DNA of 54,487 nucleotides. It comes from a virus. The notes below the pieces were generated by a model. The model was not told the origin of the DNA and did not search any database. It worked only from the letters and a program-made list of their open reading frames with translations. Of the stretch, positions 1 through 7,051 are shown in pieces. How positions within the stretch are numbered: the stretch's first letter is position 1; each line of letters begins with the position of its first letter. The stretch covers positions 1 through 54,487 of the IMG/VR virus record IMGVR_UViG_3300033148_005240; one strand, given 5' to 3'. The position numbers and the translations under genes were made by a program.

Positions 1-159
1 GGTTTGAGAATTTACGCTCAAGGATATTATATTGGCAATGATTATGATAACGGTGAAAATTGTTGTAAAAAAATAATTTATTTTGAACCTTTAAAAAGAG
101 TTAATTTAAAACAGCCCAAAAAACCTCCAACAAGAGGATGGTGTTATATAAATGTCTAA
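1..159 (+). CDS. C-terminal end of an unknown protein (partial)
   Basis: An open frame runs in from the left edge and stops at 157-159, giving about 52 residues rich in Tyr, Asn and Lys with a vicinal Cys pair. The stop overlaps the ATG of the next gene at 152, the tight spacing seen all along this strand, which supports it being the tail of a real gene. No family was recognised and the start lies outside the window. Confidence 0.55.
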   Translation, partial: GLRIYAQGYYIGNDYDNGENCCKKIIYFEPLKRVNLKQPKKPPTRGWCYINV

Positions 160-355
160 ATATTGTATTTGTAATCCTATTTCTAGAGTATTTAATAAAA
201 AAGGAAATTGTAGTTTTTGTGACAAACCATTTAAAAGAATAGTGTTTAGAAGAACTTGGAAAAGAAAGCCCCAAACTCAAATCAAAAAAAGCGATAAAAT
301 ATATAATCGTAAAAAAGCGAAAAGAAAATTAAAGAAAAGATTAAAGGAGGAATAA
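152..355 (+). CDS. small basic cysteine-rich protein, unknown function
   Basis: This 67-residue protein has CxC near residues 5-7 and CxxC near residues 20-23, a pattern that could bind one zinc ion. The second half is almost all Lys and Arg, as in small nucleic-acid-binding phage proteins. Its start overlaps the end of the upstream frame and its TAA overlaps the next ATG (TAATG at 353-357), so the genes are likely translationally coupled. Zinc and nucleic acid binding are inferences from composition only. Confidence 0.55.
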   Translation: MSKYCICNPISRVFNKKGNCSFCDKPFKRIVFRRTWKRKPQTQIKKSDKIYNRKKAKRKLKKRLKEE

Positions 356-495
356 TGATTATAAATATAATATTAATATTCATAGGAGTATTAGCGTATT
401 ATAAAGGATATTACGAAGGATATAAAAAAGCTAAATTTGATTTGGGATGTTCAACAAATAAACCGAAAGATATGAACTACGGAAAAAATAGATAA
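355..495 (+). CDS. small single-pass membrane protein, unknown
   Basis: A 46-residue frame begins at an ATG preceded by AAAGGAGG, a near-perfect ribosome site. The first 15 or so residues are a run of Ile, Leu, Val and Phe that would form an N-terminal membrane anchor, followed by a Lys/Tyr/Gly-rich tail. It overlaps the preceding stop by one base. It could be an inner-membrane accessory peptide; nothing links it to lysis. Confidence 0.5.
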   Translation: MIINIILIFIGVLAYYKGYYEGYKKAKFDLGCSTNKPKDMNYGKNR

Positions 496-514
496 GGAAA
501 GGAGGACAAAGATT

Positions 515-760
515 ATGTTGACAGGAAGAGATGCGACAGGAGATGCAAGGATTCTTGATAATTTAGCTAAAGGTAAAGATGGCGATGATTTACAGATTCA
601 ATTGCTTCGAGGAATAGTTAAAGGTGTATCATTAGTGATAAAGCTTTTGGTAAGCATACGAGGTAATCAAGTAGCTATTATGAAGAAAACAGGGGTAACG
701 CTAAGACAGCCTGAAGATAGGGATAAAGGTAAAAATAGCACCAATGATACAGAAAAATAA
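515..760 (+). CDS. hypothetical phage protein, 81 aa
   Basis: The ATG at 515 follows a strong GGAAAGGAGG ribosome site. The protein has a charged N-terminus, a hydrophobic middle (residues about 34-50, rich in Ile, Leu and Val) that is more likely an amphipathic or packing helix than a membrane span, and a polar tail rich in Lys, Asp and Asn. It is followed by the first noticeable intergenic stretch of this strand. No family was recognised. Confidence 0.5.
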   Translation: MLTGRDATGDARILDNLAKGKDGDDLQIQLLRGIVKGVSLVIKLLVSIRGNQVAIMKKTGVTLRQPEDRDKGKNSTNDTEK

Positions 761-770
761 GGGAAATTAC

Positions 771-809
771 GCTGAAGTATAAGTCTTTAACAGAGATTTT
801 TACTTCAGC
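771..809 (+). promoter_or_regulatory. 9-bp inverted repeat, possible operator or weak terminator
   Basis: GCTGAAGTA at 771-779 is exactly reverse-complemented by TACTTCAGC at 801-809, with a 21-base spacer. It sits just after a stop codon in the only sizeable non-coding gap (761-872) near the left end. There is no T-run after it, so it is not a classic intrinsic terminator; a repressor site or RNA hairpin is possible. Confidence 0.3.
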
Positions 810-852
810 TAACCTTATTATTGTTAAAAGAACAAAAGTTGGTTAGATACTA

Positions 853-882
853 TTGACAATGGGGATAGAAATATGATATACT
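853..882 (+). promoter_or_regulatory. possible sigma70-like promoter
   Basis: TTGACA at 853-858 and TATACT at 877-882 are 18 bases apart, close to the vegetative consensus, and lie in the gap after the inverted repeat. However, an ATG at 873 for a zinc-ribbon peptide falls inside this element. If the element is a promoter, that peptide is made from an upstream transcript, or its start is elsewhere. In AT-rich DNA such matches arise by chance. Confidence 0.25.
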
Positions 883-1043
883 ATATAAGGGAGAGAGAAA
901 TAGATTGTAGACAATGTAAAAAAGGAAAATTAAGACTTGGGAATAATTTTCCTTATAGTAAAATTCTAGTTGTTTATTATAGATGTGATAATTGTGGACA
1001 CGAAATTAAAATAACTTATAGAAAAAATGAAGATAATAATTAA
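873..1043 (+). CDS. zinc-ribbon peptide, 56 aa
   Basis: The frame opens at ATG 873 after a GGGGAT ribosome-site-like sequence. The peptide has CxxC near residues 12-15 and CDNCGH near residues 38-43, spaced as in the small zinc ribbons found in many phages and transcription-related proteins. It ends 17 bases inside the next gene. Zinc binding is well supported by the paired CxxC motifs. The role (DNA/RNA or protein contact) is unknown. Confidence 0.5.
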   Translation: MIYYIREREIDCRQCKKGKLRLGNNFPYSKILVVYYRCDNCGHEIKITYRKNEDNN

Positions 1044-1218
1044 AGAAAATAAAGAACATTATTATTTAAATAAAGCTGAACAGAAATTTTTAGATACTAT
1101 TAGATTTAATTTTTTAAATAAAGAAATACAATCCTCTATTTTTAGAGATTTAATGTCTAATGCTGAAATTATAGATAAAGATAATAACATAAAAGAAAGA
1201 TTAAAAATAGGATTATAA
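1027..1218 (+). CDS. hypothetical protein, 63 aa
   Basis: A 63-residue, mainly helical, Lys/Ile/Asn-rich protein overlapping the upstream zinc-ribbon gene and abutting the resolvase-like gene (stop at 1216-1218, next ATG at 1219). The position argues for a real coupled gene. No motif was recognised. Confidence 0.45.
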   Translation: MKIIIKENKEHYYLNKAEQKFLDTIRFNFLNKEIQSSIFRDLMSNAEIIDKDNNIKERLKIGL

Positions 1219-1494
1219 ATGAAAAATAAAGGTAGGAAAGCGGAAGAGCATTTTATTAAAACAATAAACAGCGGAGCATTTTTCCATGATGCAGATGCTA
1301 CTTCTGATAAATATGCTCTTGAACACAAATATACAGAAAAGAAAAGTTTTAGAATTACTACGGACTTATTAAAAAAAATACATAATGAAGCATTTGACCA
1401 AAACAAATTTCCTTTATTTGGTATTACAATTAAAGAAGGTGAAAGTCTTTGGATGTTAAAAGTAACCATCCTTAAAAAAACAGGAGGAATTTAA
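1219..1494 (+). CDS. putative Holliday junction resolvase-like (PD-(D/E)XK) protein
   Basis: At 91 residues it matches the small phage and archaeal-type resolvase-like proteins. It starts with a KGRKAEEHF segment carrying the conserved early Glu, has a D-A-D-A-T-S stretch, then E-H-K-Y (about residues 34-37), which fits the E-x-K catalytic motif, followed by basic strands. Such enzymes cut branched DNA during recombination and packaging. The assignment rests on motif order and size; a VRR-NUC-like or other small nuclease is possible. It is followed within two bases by the phosphoesterase gene. Confidence 0.45.
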   Translation: MKNKGRKAEEHFIKTINSGAFFHDADATSDKYALEHKYTEKKSFRITTDLLKKIHNEAFDQNKFPLFGITIKEGESLWMLKVTILKKTGGI

Positions 1495-1495
1495 A

Positions 1496-2626
1496 ATGAA
1501 GAAAATATGGACAAAAGAAAAACTTGATGTTTTAAAAATGTATTTAGAAGCTGGAGCTACTTATCGTGAAATCGCCCAAAAACTTAGTCTTACTTATGAC
1601 CAAGTAGAACATGCTGTGAGGAGATACGATTTAAGAGCAGGGGTTAGTAATACTCTCGTATTACCTAAAGATAAAAGTAAGCTAAAAAAAGACGATGTTA
1701 CAAAATTGGCTAGGCTTATCGGACAAAATATCTATGAGAATTATCGGACAATTCAATTGCGAGAGCCAAAAGCGTTAAAAAGTATAGCAAAAAGAGAAGA
1801 ACATTCTATTTTAGATATTTCAGATATTCATGGTGGAATGATTAATGAAGTATTCGACAGCAAATCTGGAAAGAAAGAGATAACCTATAATCAGAATATT
1901 TTTGAAAAAGAGCTTGCTAATTTACAAGAATCTGTATTTCAAATTCATGAAATCCTCAGAAACGCTTATAAATTAAAGGAATTAACTATTTTTTCTCTTG
2001 GCGACCTTATCACTAATGACCGTATATTTCCTGAACAAACTTTTGAAATAGAGAAAGTTGTTGGACTTCAGATATGGGATATGGTTGGATATTTAACTAA
2101 ATTTATCAACAACTTGCTTAAAATTTATGAAAAAATTACTTTTGTTGGAGTAGTAGGAAATCATGGAAGGTCAAATCCTACTCATTATAATGAACCAGTA
2201 GAAAATAATTTTGAATATTTTCTCTATAAAACTCTTCAGAAACAATTTGCCAATACCAAACGAGTAAATATAATCGTTCCTGAAACAAGACGATATATCC
2301 ATAAAATTTATGGTTGGAGACATCTTATAGAACATGGAGATAGTATGAGAGGGTCAAGTCGTAATTATATCGAAAAACAGATTAAAGACCTTAAATTAAA
2401 TGTAGGAGGTTTTGATGTTTTGCATTTTGGACACTTTCATAAATTAGAGGAAATGGAAATTTCTGATAGTGTAATAGTTAAACAGAATGGTTGTTGGATT
2501 CCAAAGGATAATTATGGTTTTAACAAATTTAAAAACTATAGTATACCTAAACAACATTTTTTTGGCTGTAATGTCAAACGCCCTGAAACATGGAGTTATA
2601 AAATAGATTTAAGAGTAGAACAATAA
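1496..2626 (+). CDS. helix-turn-helix metallophosphoesterase
   Basis: The first 45 or so residues form a helix-turn-helix of the AGATYREIAQKL type. From about residue 108 a calcineurin-like phosphoesterase domain follows, with all metal-binding motifs visible: SDIHGG (DxH), LGD, GNHGR, EHGD and GHFH near the C-terminus. Such enzymes use two metal ions to hydrolyse phosphoesters. The DNA-binding front end suggests a nuclease or nucleotide phosphatase acting at DNA. The ribosome site is CAGGAGGAATTTAAA before the ATG. The neighbourhood of recombination-type genes fits a DNA-processing role, but the substrate is not known. Confidence 0.75.
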   Translation: MKKIWTKEKLDVLKMYLEAGATYREIAQKLSLTYDQVEHAVRRYDLRAGVSNTLVLPKDKSKLKKDDVTKLARLIGQNIYENYRTIQLREPKALKSIAKREEHSILDISDIHGGMINEVFDSKSGKKEITYNQNIFEKELANLQESVFQIHEILRNAYKLKELTIFSLGDLITNDRIFPEQTFEIEKVVGLQIWDMVGYLTKFINNLLKIYEKITFVGVVGNHGRSNPTHYNEPVENNFEYFLYKTLQKQFANTKRVNIIVPETRRYIHKIYGWRHLIEHGDSMRGSSRNYIEKQIKDLKLNVGGFDVLHFGHFHKLEEMEISDSVIVKQNGCWIPKDNYGFNKFKNYSIPKQHFFGCNVKRPETWSYKIDLRVEQ

Positions 2627-2640
2627 AATAGGAGGAAAAA

Positions 2641-2880
2641 ATGAATAACCTTACTCCCCGAAGATACGAAAAAGTTGATGCGAATACAATAAAAATAATT
2701 GTAGAACAAGAGAAGGCTATTGATTTAGCTAATCTTATTGCAGGTAAAGACCAATTAACAGCACAGATAAAAGATTTAACTGAAAGATTAAAGAATATTG
2801 ATGAAATTATTGTAGAAGCAAAGAAGTTGGGTATTGTTCCTAAAGTTAAATCTAAAGATGTAAAAAAGAAAGGGAAATAA
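2641..2880 (+). CDS. small coiled-coil protein, 79 aa
   Basis: The ATG follows ATAGGAGGAAAAA, a strong ribosome site. After about 20 residues the protein becomes one long amphipathic helix with leucine/isoleucine spacing typical of a coiled coil, and it ends in a Lys-rich tail. It probably oligomerises or binds a partner. No function can be assigned. Confidence 0.6.
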   Translation: MNNLTPRRYEKVDANTIKIIVEQEKAIDLANLIAGKDQLTAQIKDLTERLKNIDEIIVEAKKLGIVPKVKSKDVKKKGK

Positions 2881-2881
2881 A

Positions 2882-3124
2882 TTGACAGCAGAAATAATTA
2901 AAATTACTAAACAAAGGTCAAAATTTGGAGGAGATGTATATCTGGTTTGTTTTAAATCTTTAATGGGAAAAAGTTATATTTCTTATATTGCTCCTAAGTT
3001 TCGTAATTTTAGTCGTTGGAAAAAAGTTCTTTCCGTAGGAATTACTTTAACTGGTCTTAAATTATCGAGTAAAGGTAAAAATCTTATTGATGCGGATAGT
3101 CGGTTTCAAACAGTAGGAAAATAA
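2882..3124 (+). CDS. hypothetical protein, 80 aa, TTG start
   Basis: The frame begins with TTG two bases after the preceding stop and has no ATG near the N-terminus, so TTG is the likely start. The product alternates short beta-type segments (ITKQRSKFGG, VYLVCFKSL) and basic turns, compatible with a small OB- or SH3-like fold, but no family was recognised. The end lies two bases before an inserted HNH endonuclease gene. Confidence 0.5.
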   Translation: MTAEIIKITKQRSKFGGDVYLVCFKSLMGKSYISYIAPKFRNFSRWKKVLSVGITLTGLKLSSKGKNLIDADSRFQTVGK

Positions 3125-3125
3125 T

Positions 3126-3806
3126 ATGAAGAAATGTTCTAAATGTAAAATCAAAAAACCTATTATCGAGTTTCGTAAAAACAAAACTACTAAAAATGGC
3201 TATACTTATTACTGTAAAGACTGTCTGAAACCTATAAATAAAAAAGACAGAATTAAACATAAAGAAAAAAGGAGGGAATATAGAATTAAATATAAGAAAA
3301 ATCACTACCAAGAAATTAAAAATAAAGAAAAGGAATATCGTTTAAAAAATCGAGATAAATTAAATTTAAAAAGCAAGAAATGGCGAGAAAATCATAAAAC
3401 ATATATTAGAAACTATAGCCAAAAACGAAAAAAGAGGCGAAATAAATATGAACGAGAAAGAAGGGAAAAAGATAAAACATTAAAATTAATTAATGCTATA
3501 AGAAAAAGAATGTGGGAAGTTTTAAAAGGAAAAAAGAAATCTTTTTCATCATTGAAATTATTAGGATGTTCTATAAAACAACTAAAACAGCATTTAAAAA
3601 ATCAATTCAAAATAGGAATGACTTGGGAAAATTATGGGAGAGGTTGGTATGATAGGCAAGAGTGGCAAATAGACCATATTCGTCCTTGTGCTTCTTTTGA
3701 TTTAAGTAAAGCAAGTGAACAAAGAAAATGTTTTAATTATAGTAACCTGCGACCCCTGTGGGCGAAGGAAAATTTAAGTAGAAGTAAAACGAGGAGAATA
3801 ATATGA
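3126..3806 (+). CDS. HNH homing-type endonuclease (family A, copy 1)
   Basis: The 226-residue protein has an N-terminal zinc-finger-like part (CSKCKIKKPI...CKDC), a long Lys/Arg-rich helical linker, a conserved 'LLGCSIKQLKQHLKNQF' module, then the HNH core WQIDHIRPCASFDLSK and NLRPLWAKEN. Five proteins in this window share this build. Such freestanding enzymes nick or cut DNA at a conserved site and copy themselves into phages that lack them. It sits between an unknown gene and a small basic protein gene, with a 4-base overlap into the latter, so it is inserted at a gene junction without breaking a frame. Confidence 0.85.
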   Translation: MKKCSKCKIKKPIIEFRKNKTTKNGYTYYCKDCLKPINKKDRIKHKEKRREYRIKYKKNHYQEIKNKEKEYRLKNRDKLNLKSKKWRENHKTYIRNYSQKRKKRRNKYERERREKDKTLKLINAIRKRMWEVLKGKKKSFSSLKLLGCSIKQLKQHLKNQFKIGMTWENYGRGWYDRQEWQIDHIRPCASFDLSKASEQRKCFNYSNLRPLWAKENLSRSKTRRII

Positions 3807-4069
3807 GTATACATAAATCTTTAAAATCTAAACGGTTTCCTAAAATTCGCACTGTTCGAAAAAGATATGAACGTATTGAGAAACTTAAAAGAACTTTAAA
3901 ATGGGTAGAAGGAATGTCAATTTATGGATTGCCAAAAGAAATTATACGAAGATTAAAATGGAAAATCAAGAAAGAAGAAGTAAAAAAGGAAATAGTTCCG
4001 CTTTACGATTTTATACAGGAAGAGTCAAAGAAGAAGAAAACAAGTCGAGATATTGGTAAAATAAAATAA
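3803..4069 (+). CDS. small basic protein resembling the PVC/Omnitrophota 'small basic protein' family
   Basis: The 88-residue protein begins MSIHKSLKSKRFPK and continues with R-x-V-x-KRYERIEKLK, KWVEGMSIYGLPK and KWKIKKEE. In recalled members of the small basic protein family (I believe TIGR04137) of Chlamydiae, Verrucomicrobia and Omnitrophota, the order is M-S-x-H-x-S-L, R-x-V-L-x-R-x-ERI-x-L, KW-x-EG-S-V-FGLPK, then a Lys-rich tail. The order and spacing agree closely. The function in those bacteria is not established; the charge suggests RNA or ribosome contact. The stop at 4067-4069 overlaps the next ATG at 4069. If correct, it is a host-derived gene and a clue to host lineage. Confidence 0.6.
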   Translation: MSIHKSLKSKRFPKIRTVRKRYERIEKLKRTLKWVEGMSIYGLPKEIIRRLKWKIKKEEVKKEIVPLYDFIQEESKKKKTSRDIGKIK

Positions 4070-4522
4070 TGAAATTTTTAGTGTTAAATAGAAAAGAAAT
4101 GGAAACTTTTGAGACACATATGAAACATATTGTTATTTCTATATGTGCCCCCTGAAGCGAAACCTGTTGAAATTTTTTCAAACAATCCTCCAGAAGGGAT
4201 TTTATATTTAAGATTTCCAGATTTTGATGAACCATATATAAAAGGTTATCCATATAATTATTTATTATTTGATGAATATAATACTAAAGATATTTTAAGA
4301 TTTGTAACTAATTATAAAGATAAAGTAGAACTGATAATATGTCAATGTGAAGCAGGGGTTTCTCGCAGTGCTGGAGTTGCAGGGGCATTAAGTAGAATTT
4401 TAAATAGAAACGATTTTTATCGATTTGAGGTTTATAAAAGGAATGGTTATAGAACCTTAGTTATTTGGGAACATGAACTTAAAGATGAAAATAGATTAAA
4501 GAGAAAATTATTAGAATTTTAA
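4069..4522 (+). pseudogene. dual-specificity-phosphatase-like protein, frameshifted at a C5 run
   Basis: From ATG 4069 the frame reads MKFLVLNRKE... HIVISICAP and hits TGA at 4153. The next frame (open 4130-4522) supplies the rest, including CQCEAGVSRSAGV, the C-x5-R loop of Cys-dependent phosphatases (Cys and Arg both present). Both halves match one known phage/bacterial family, in which HIVISI near the N-terminus precedes the CEAG-SRS loop. The shift falls in CCCCC at 4148-4152; one base less would restore the frame. A separate protein from TTG 4130 is less likely because it would lose the first strands. The enzyme would remove phosphate from proteins or nucleotides. Error, decay or slippage cannot be separated here. 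Confidence 0.6.
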
Positions 4523-4534
4523 GGAATATGTAAT

Positions 4535-5401
4535 ATGAAAATTTTAATTTGTGGAGATTCTCATATTTCTGAGAGAAGTATACCTGAACTAACAGAAGTC
4601 TTTAATGAAATATTAAAAATCAAAGCAGATAGGTTTGTGCAATTAGGTGATTTCTTTGAGCATAATAGACCAACCCCTGCGGAGTTGAGATTTGCCAGTT
4701 CTATCGTAAAAAAATTAAAAAAGAAATTTAAAGATGTTACTATTATTTCTGGCACTGGAACTCATGATTTATTACATGATATTTCAGTGATTGAATTTTT
4801 AAAAGAGTTAGATATTAATGCTGTTAAAGGGGATTATGTTAAAGATAATATATTGTTTGCTCATTACATGCTTCATGAATCCGTATTAGAGTATGGTTCA
4901 GGTAAATGTGGTATTAAAGATTTAGCAAAGTATAATTTTGTATTTTTAGGGCATCAACATAATCCACAAGATATAACAAAAAAAATATTTCATGTTGGTT
5001 CTGTAAGGTATCAAAATTTTAATGAAGTAGTCGATAAATTTAAAAGAGTAGCGATTTTAGAAAACGGTATTGTGAAATTTGTTCCTTTAAAATCTCCTTA
5101 TCCAATGATTGATGTTCATTCTTTAGAAGAATTAAAAAAGATAGAACCTGGTAAAAAGAAAGTTAGATTAATTATAAATAGTTTCGAGCAATTTAAAAAA
5201 GAAGTAAATGAGATAGGACAATGGCGACATAAATTTAATGTGTTTAAGATAAAGTTAGATTTTAAAAACATGCCAACTACTAAACCTGAAAAAATTCTAT
5301 CACAATCTAAAAAATTAAAAGAAATTCTTATGGAAGGTATAAAAAAAGTTAAAGATGAAGATGTTCGCAAACTTTTAAAGGGGGTTTTAGATGAAAAATA
5401 A
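4535..5401 (+). CDS. Mre11/SbcD-like recombination nuclease subunit (gp47-like)
   Basis: The 288-residue protein has the calcineurin-like nuclease motifs DSH (residues 8-10), GD (38-39), a GNHD-equivalent reading GTHD (75-78), a lone His at 110 and GHQH (139-142). The gp46/Rad50-type ATPase lies three genes downstream, so the pair probably forms the exonuclease complex that resects DNA ends for phage recombination. The metal-binding Asn of GNHD is replaced by Thr, which could lower activity or change metal use. The C-terminal region is a Lys-rich helical part suited to contacting the ATPase. It overlaps the next gene by 11 bases. Confidence 0.8.
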   Translation: MKILICGDSHISERSIPELTEVFNEILKIKADRFVQLGDFFEHNRPTPAELRFASSIVKKLKKKFKDVTIISGTGTHDLLHDISVIEFLKELDINAVKGDYVKDNILFAHYMLHESVLEYGSGKCGIKDLAKYNFVFLGHQHNPQDITKKIFHVGSVRYQNFNEVVDKFKRVAILENGIVKFVPLKSPYPMIDVHSLEELKKIEPGKKKVRLIINSFEQFKKEVNEIGQWRHKFNVFKIKLDFKNMPTTKPEKILSQSKKLKEILMEGIKKVKDEDVRKLLKGVLDEK

Positions 5402-6302
5402 ATTAACAAAATATATTAATGCTTGTAAAAAACTTATAGATATGCCTTATAATAAATTGAACCTTGAGAACTATAAAGGCAAAGTATTAAATGCTTATAA
5501 TTTAAAAACTCTTGAATTTATCGATACTAACCCAAAATTACCTATTAAATTAATGTCAAATCAACATGACAATGCTGGCATTATCAAATCCGTTGTTAAA
5601 CCTAATAAAAAAAGAAATATTTATATAGTAGGTAAAGGGATTCTGTTTGATGCAGGAGGGTATGATTTAAAACCAAGTGGTCGGATGGATGATATGAAAT
5701 GTGATATGAGTGGGATGGCTATTGCTTTTGCAGTGGCTTCTTATTTAAAAAATGATAATGTAATTGCCTATTGTCCTGTTTCAGTTAATTTAATTCCCAA
5801 TGGTATAACTCCAGGAGACCAAATTAAGATAGGAAATAAAGAAGTTGAAATAACCAATACAGATGCCGAAGGAAGATTAATTTTAGCCGAAGCATTAACT
5901 CATCTTTCTATCAAAAAGAACGATATAGTTATTACCGTAGCAACTTTGACAGGGGCTTGTGCTTATGCGTTAGGAGAAAAGGCAACTGCATTTATGACTC
6001 CGACCAAAGAGCTGACTAAGAAATATAAAATAGCAGGGGAGAAAGCTGGGGAGCTTTGTTGGCGTTTACCTCTTTGGGATTATTTACAAAAGAAATATTA
6101 TAACAAAAGAAGAATTCGAAACAGTATTAAGGAAATTAAAGCTGGCACTATAGAAGGAGGCTTATTTATCAAACAATTTGTTCCATTTCCTAAGAATTGG
6201 ATTCATCTTGATATTGCCTCAAGTGGCTATGATAATGTAAAAAATCGAGCAACTGGTGAGCCTATAAGAACCCTTGTCGAATTTATTAGAAGGATAAAAT
6301 GA
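5391..6302 (+). CDS. M17 leucyl aminopeptidase, catalytic domain only
   Basis: The 303-residue protein carries the hallmark NTDAEGRL (about residues 155-162), plus KGILFDAGGYDLKPSG and DDMKCDMSG, which hold the zinc ligands and catalytic Lys, and the C-terminal HLDIAS strand. These enzymes remove N-terminal residues using two zinc ions in hexamers. Cellular enzymes have 450-500 residues with an extra N-terminal domain; here only about 50 residues precede the catalytic core. It is a rare gene for a phage and sits inside the Mre11/Rad50 block, overlapping both neighbours. Its substrate may be a phage protein, host peptides or Cys-Gly; this is not known. Confidence 0.85.
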   Translation: MKNKLTKYINACKKLIDMPYNKLNLENYKGKVLNAYNLKTLEFIDTNPKLPIKLMSNQHDNAGIIKSVVKPNKKRNIYIVGKGILFDAGGYDLKPSGRMDDMKCDMSGMAIAFAVASYLKNDNVIAYCPVSVNLIPNGITPGDQIKIGNKEVEITNTDAEGRLILAEALTHLSIKKNDIVITVATLTGACAYALGEKATAFMTPTKELTKKYKIAGEKAGELCWRLPLWDYLQKKYYNKRRIRNSIKEIKAGTIEGGLFIKQFVPFPKNWIHLDIASSGYDNVKNRATGEPIRTLVEFIRRIK

Positions 6303-7051
6303 CCAAAAAACCAAAGAAAATTTTTACATCTGCGAATATAGAAAAACTATTAAGTAATCGATTTGCTCCTCCAGCTTGGGCATTTTTACCTCAAGTAAGA
6401 AATGGAACAGGTTATGCAAGAACAGCTAGAACAGCAGATGCAATTGCAATGAGTCTATATCCTAGTAGGGGATTATATTTAAATGGTTTTGAAATAAAAA
6501 TATCTCGTAGTGATTGGCTTAATGAATTAAAAAATCCAGACAAAGCAGAGGCAATTGCTAAATATTGTGATTATTGGTGGATTGTAGCTCCAAAAGATAT
6601 TGTTAAAATTGAAGAATTACCTTCTAATTGGGGTTTAATGATTCCTTTTGGTGCAACAACTAAAATTGTCAAAGAAGCAAAACAATTGAAATCAAAAAAT
6701 CCTGATAAGCTTTTTTTAGCAGGGGTATTAAGAAAAGCTCAAGAAGTAATTACTCCTACAGCAGAACTAAGAGAAGAACATAAAAAAGGATATGATTTAG
6801 GTAAAAATAATACAGAATCCAATTTTAAATGGGAGAAAGATGAACACAAGAAACTTAAACAGACAGTTCTTGAATTTGAACAAGCAAGTGGAGTTAAAAT
6901 AGATACTTGGCAAGATAGCAAGGAAATTGGAGAAGCTGTTAAATTAGTTTTGAATGGTGAATATCTTAGGATAAAGAAAAATTTACAACGATTACTTAAA
7001 AATGCCGAAGACATTGTTATTGATATAAAAGAAAATTTAGGAAAAAAATGA
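6299..7051 (+). CDS. MmcB-like PD-(D/E)XK DNA repair protein
   Basis: Residues about 60-110 contain GFEIKISRSDWLNEL, then YCDYWWIVAP and WGLMIPFG. These are the core strands of MmcB-related proteins, with E-x-K as the likely catalytic motif. Family members are linked to DNA repair in bacteria and are common in phages. The C-terminal third is helical and charged. It overlaps the aminopeptidase and the Rad50-like gene by 4 bases each, placing it in the recombination operon. Nuclease activity is inferred. Confidence 0.65.
   Translation: MTKKPKKIFTSANIEKLLSNRFAPPAWAFLPQVRNGTGYARTARTADAIAMSLYPSRGLYLNGFEIKISRSDWLNELKNPDKAEAIAKYCDYWWIVAPKDIVKIEELPSNWGLMIPFGATTKIVKEAKQLKSKNPDKLFLAGVLRKAQEVITPTAELREEHKKGYDLGKNNTESNFKWEKDEHKKLKQTVLEFEQASGVKIDTWQDSKEIGEAVKLVLNGEYLRIKKNLQRLLKNAEDIVIDIKENLGKK

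Noticed and set aside
1062-1469. - strand open frame of 135 codons over the resolvase-like gene
   Set aside because: It overlaps two coupled + strand genes, has Phe/Ser-rich composition typical of antisense AT-rich coding, and lacks motifs.
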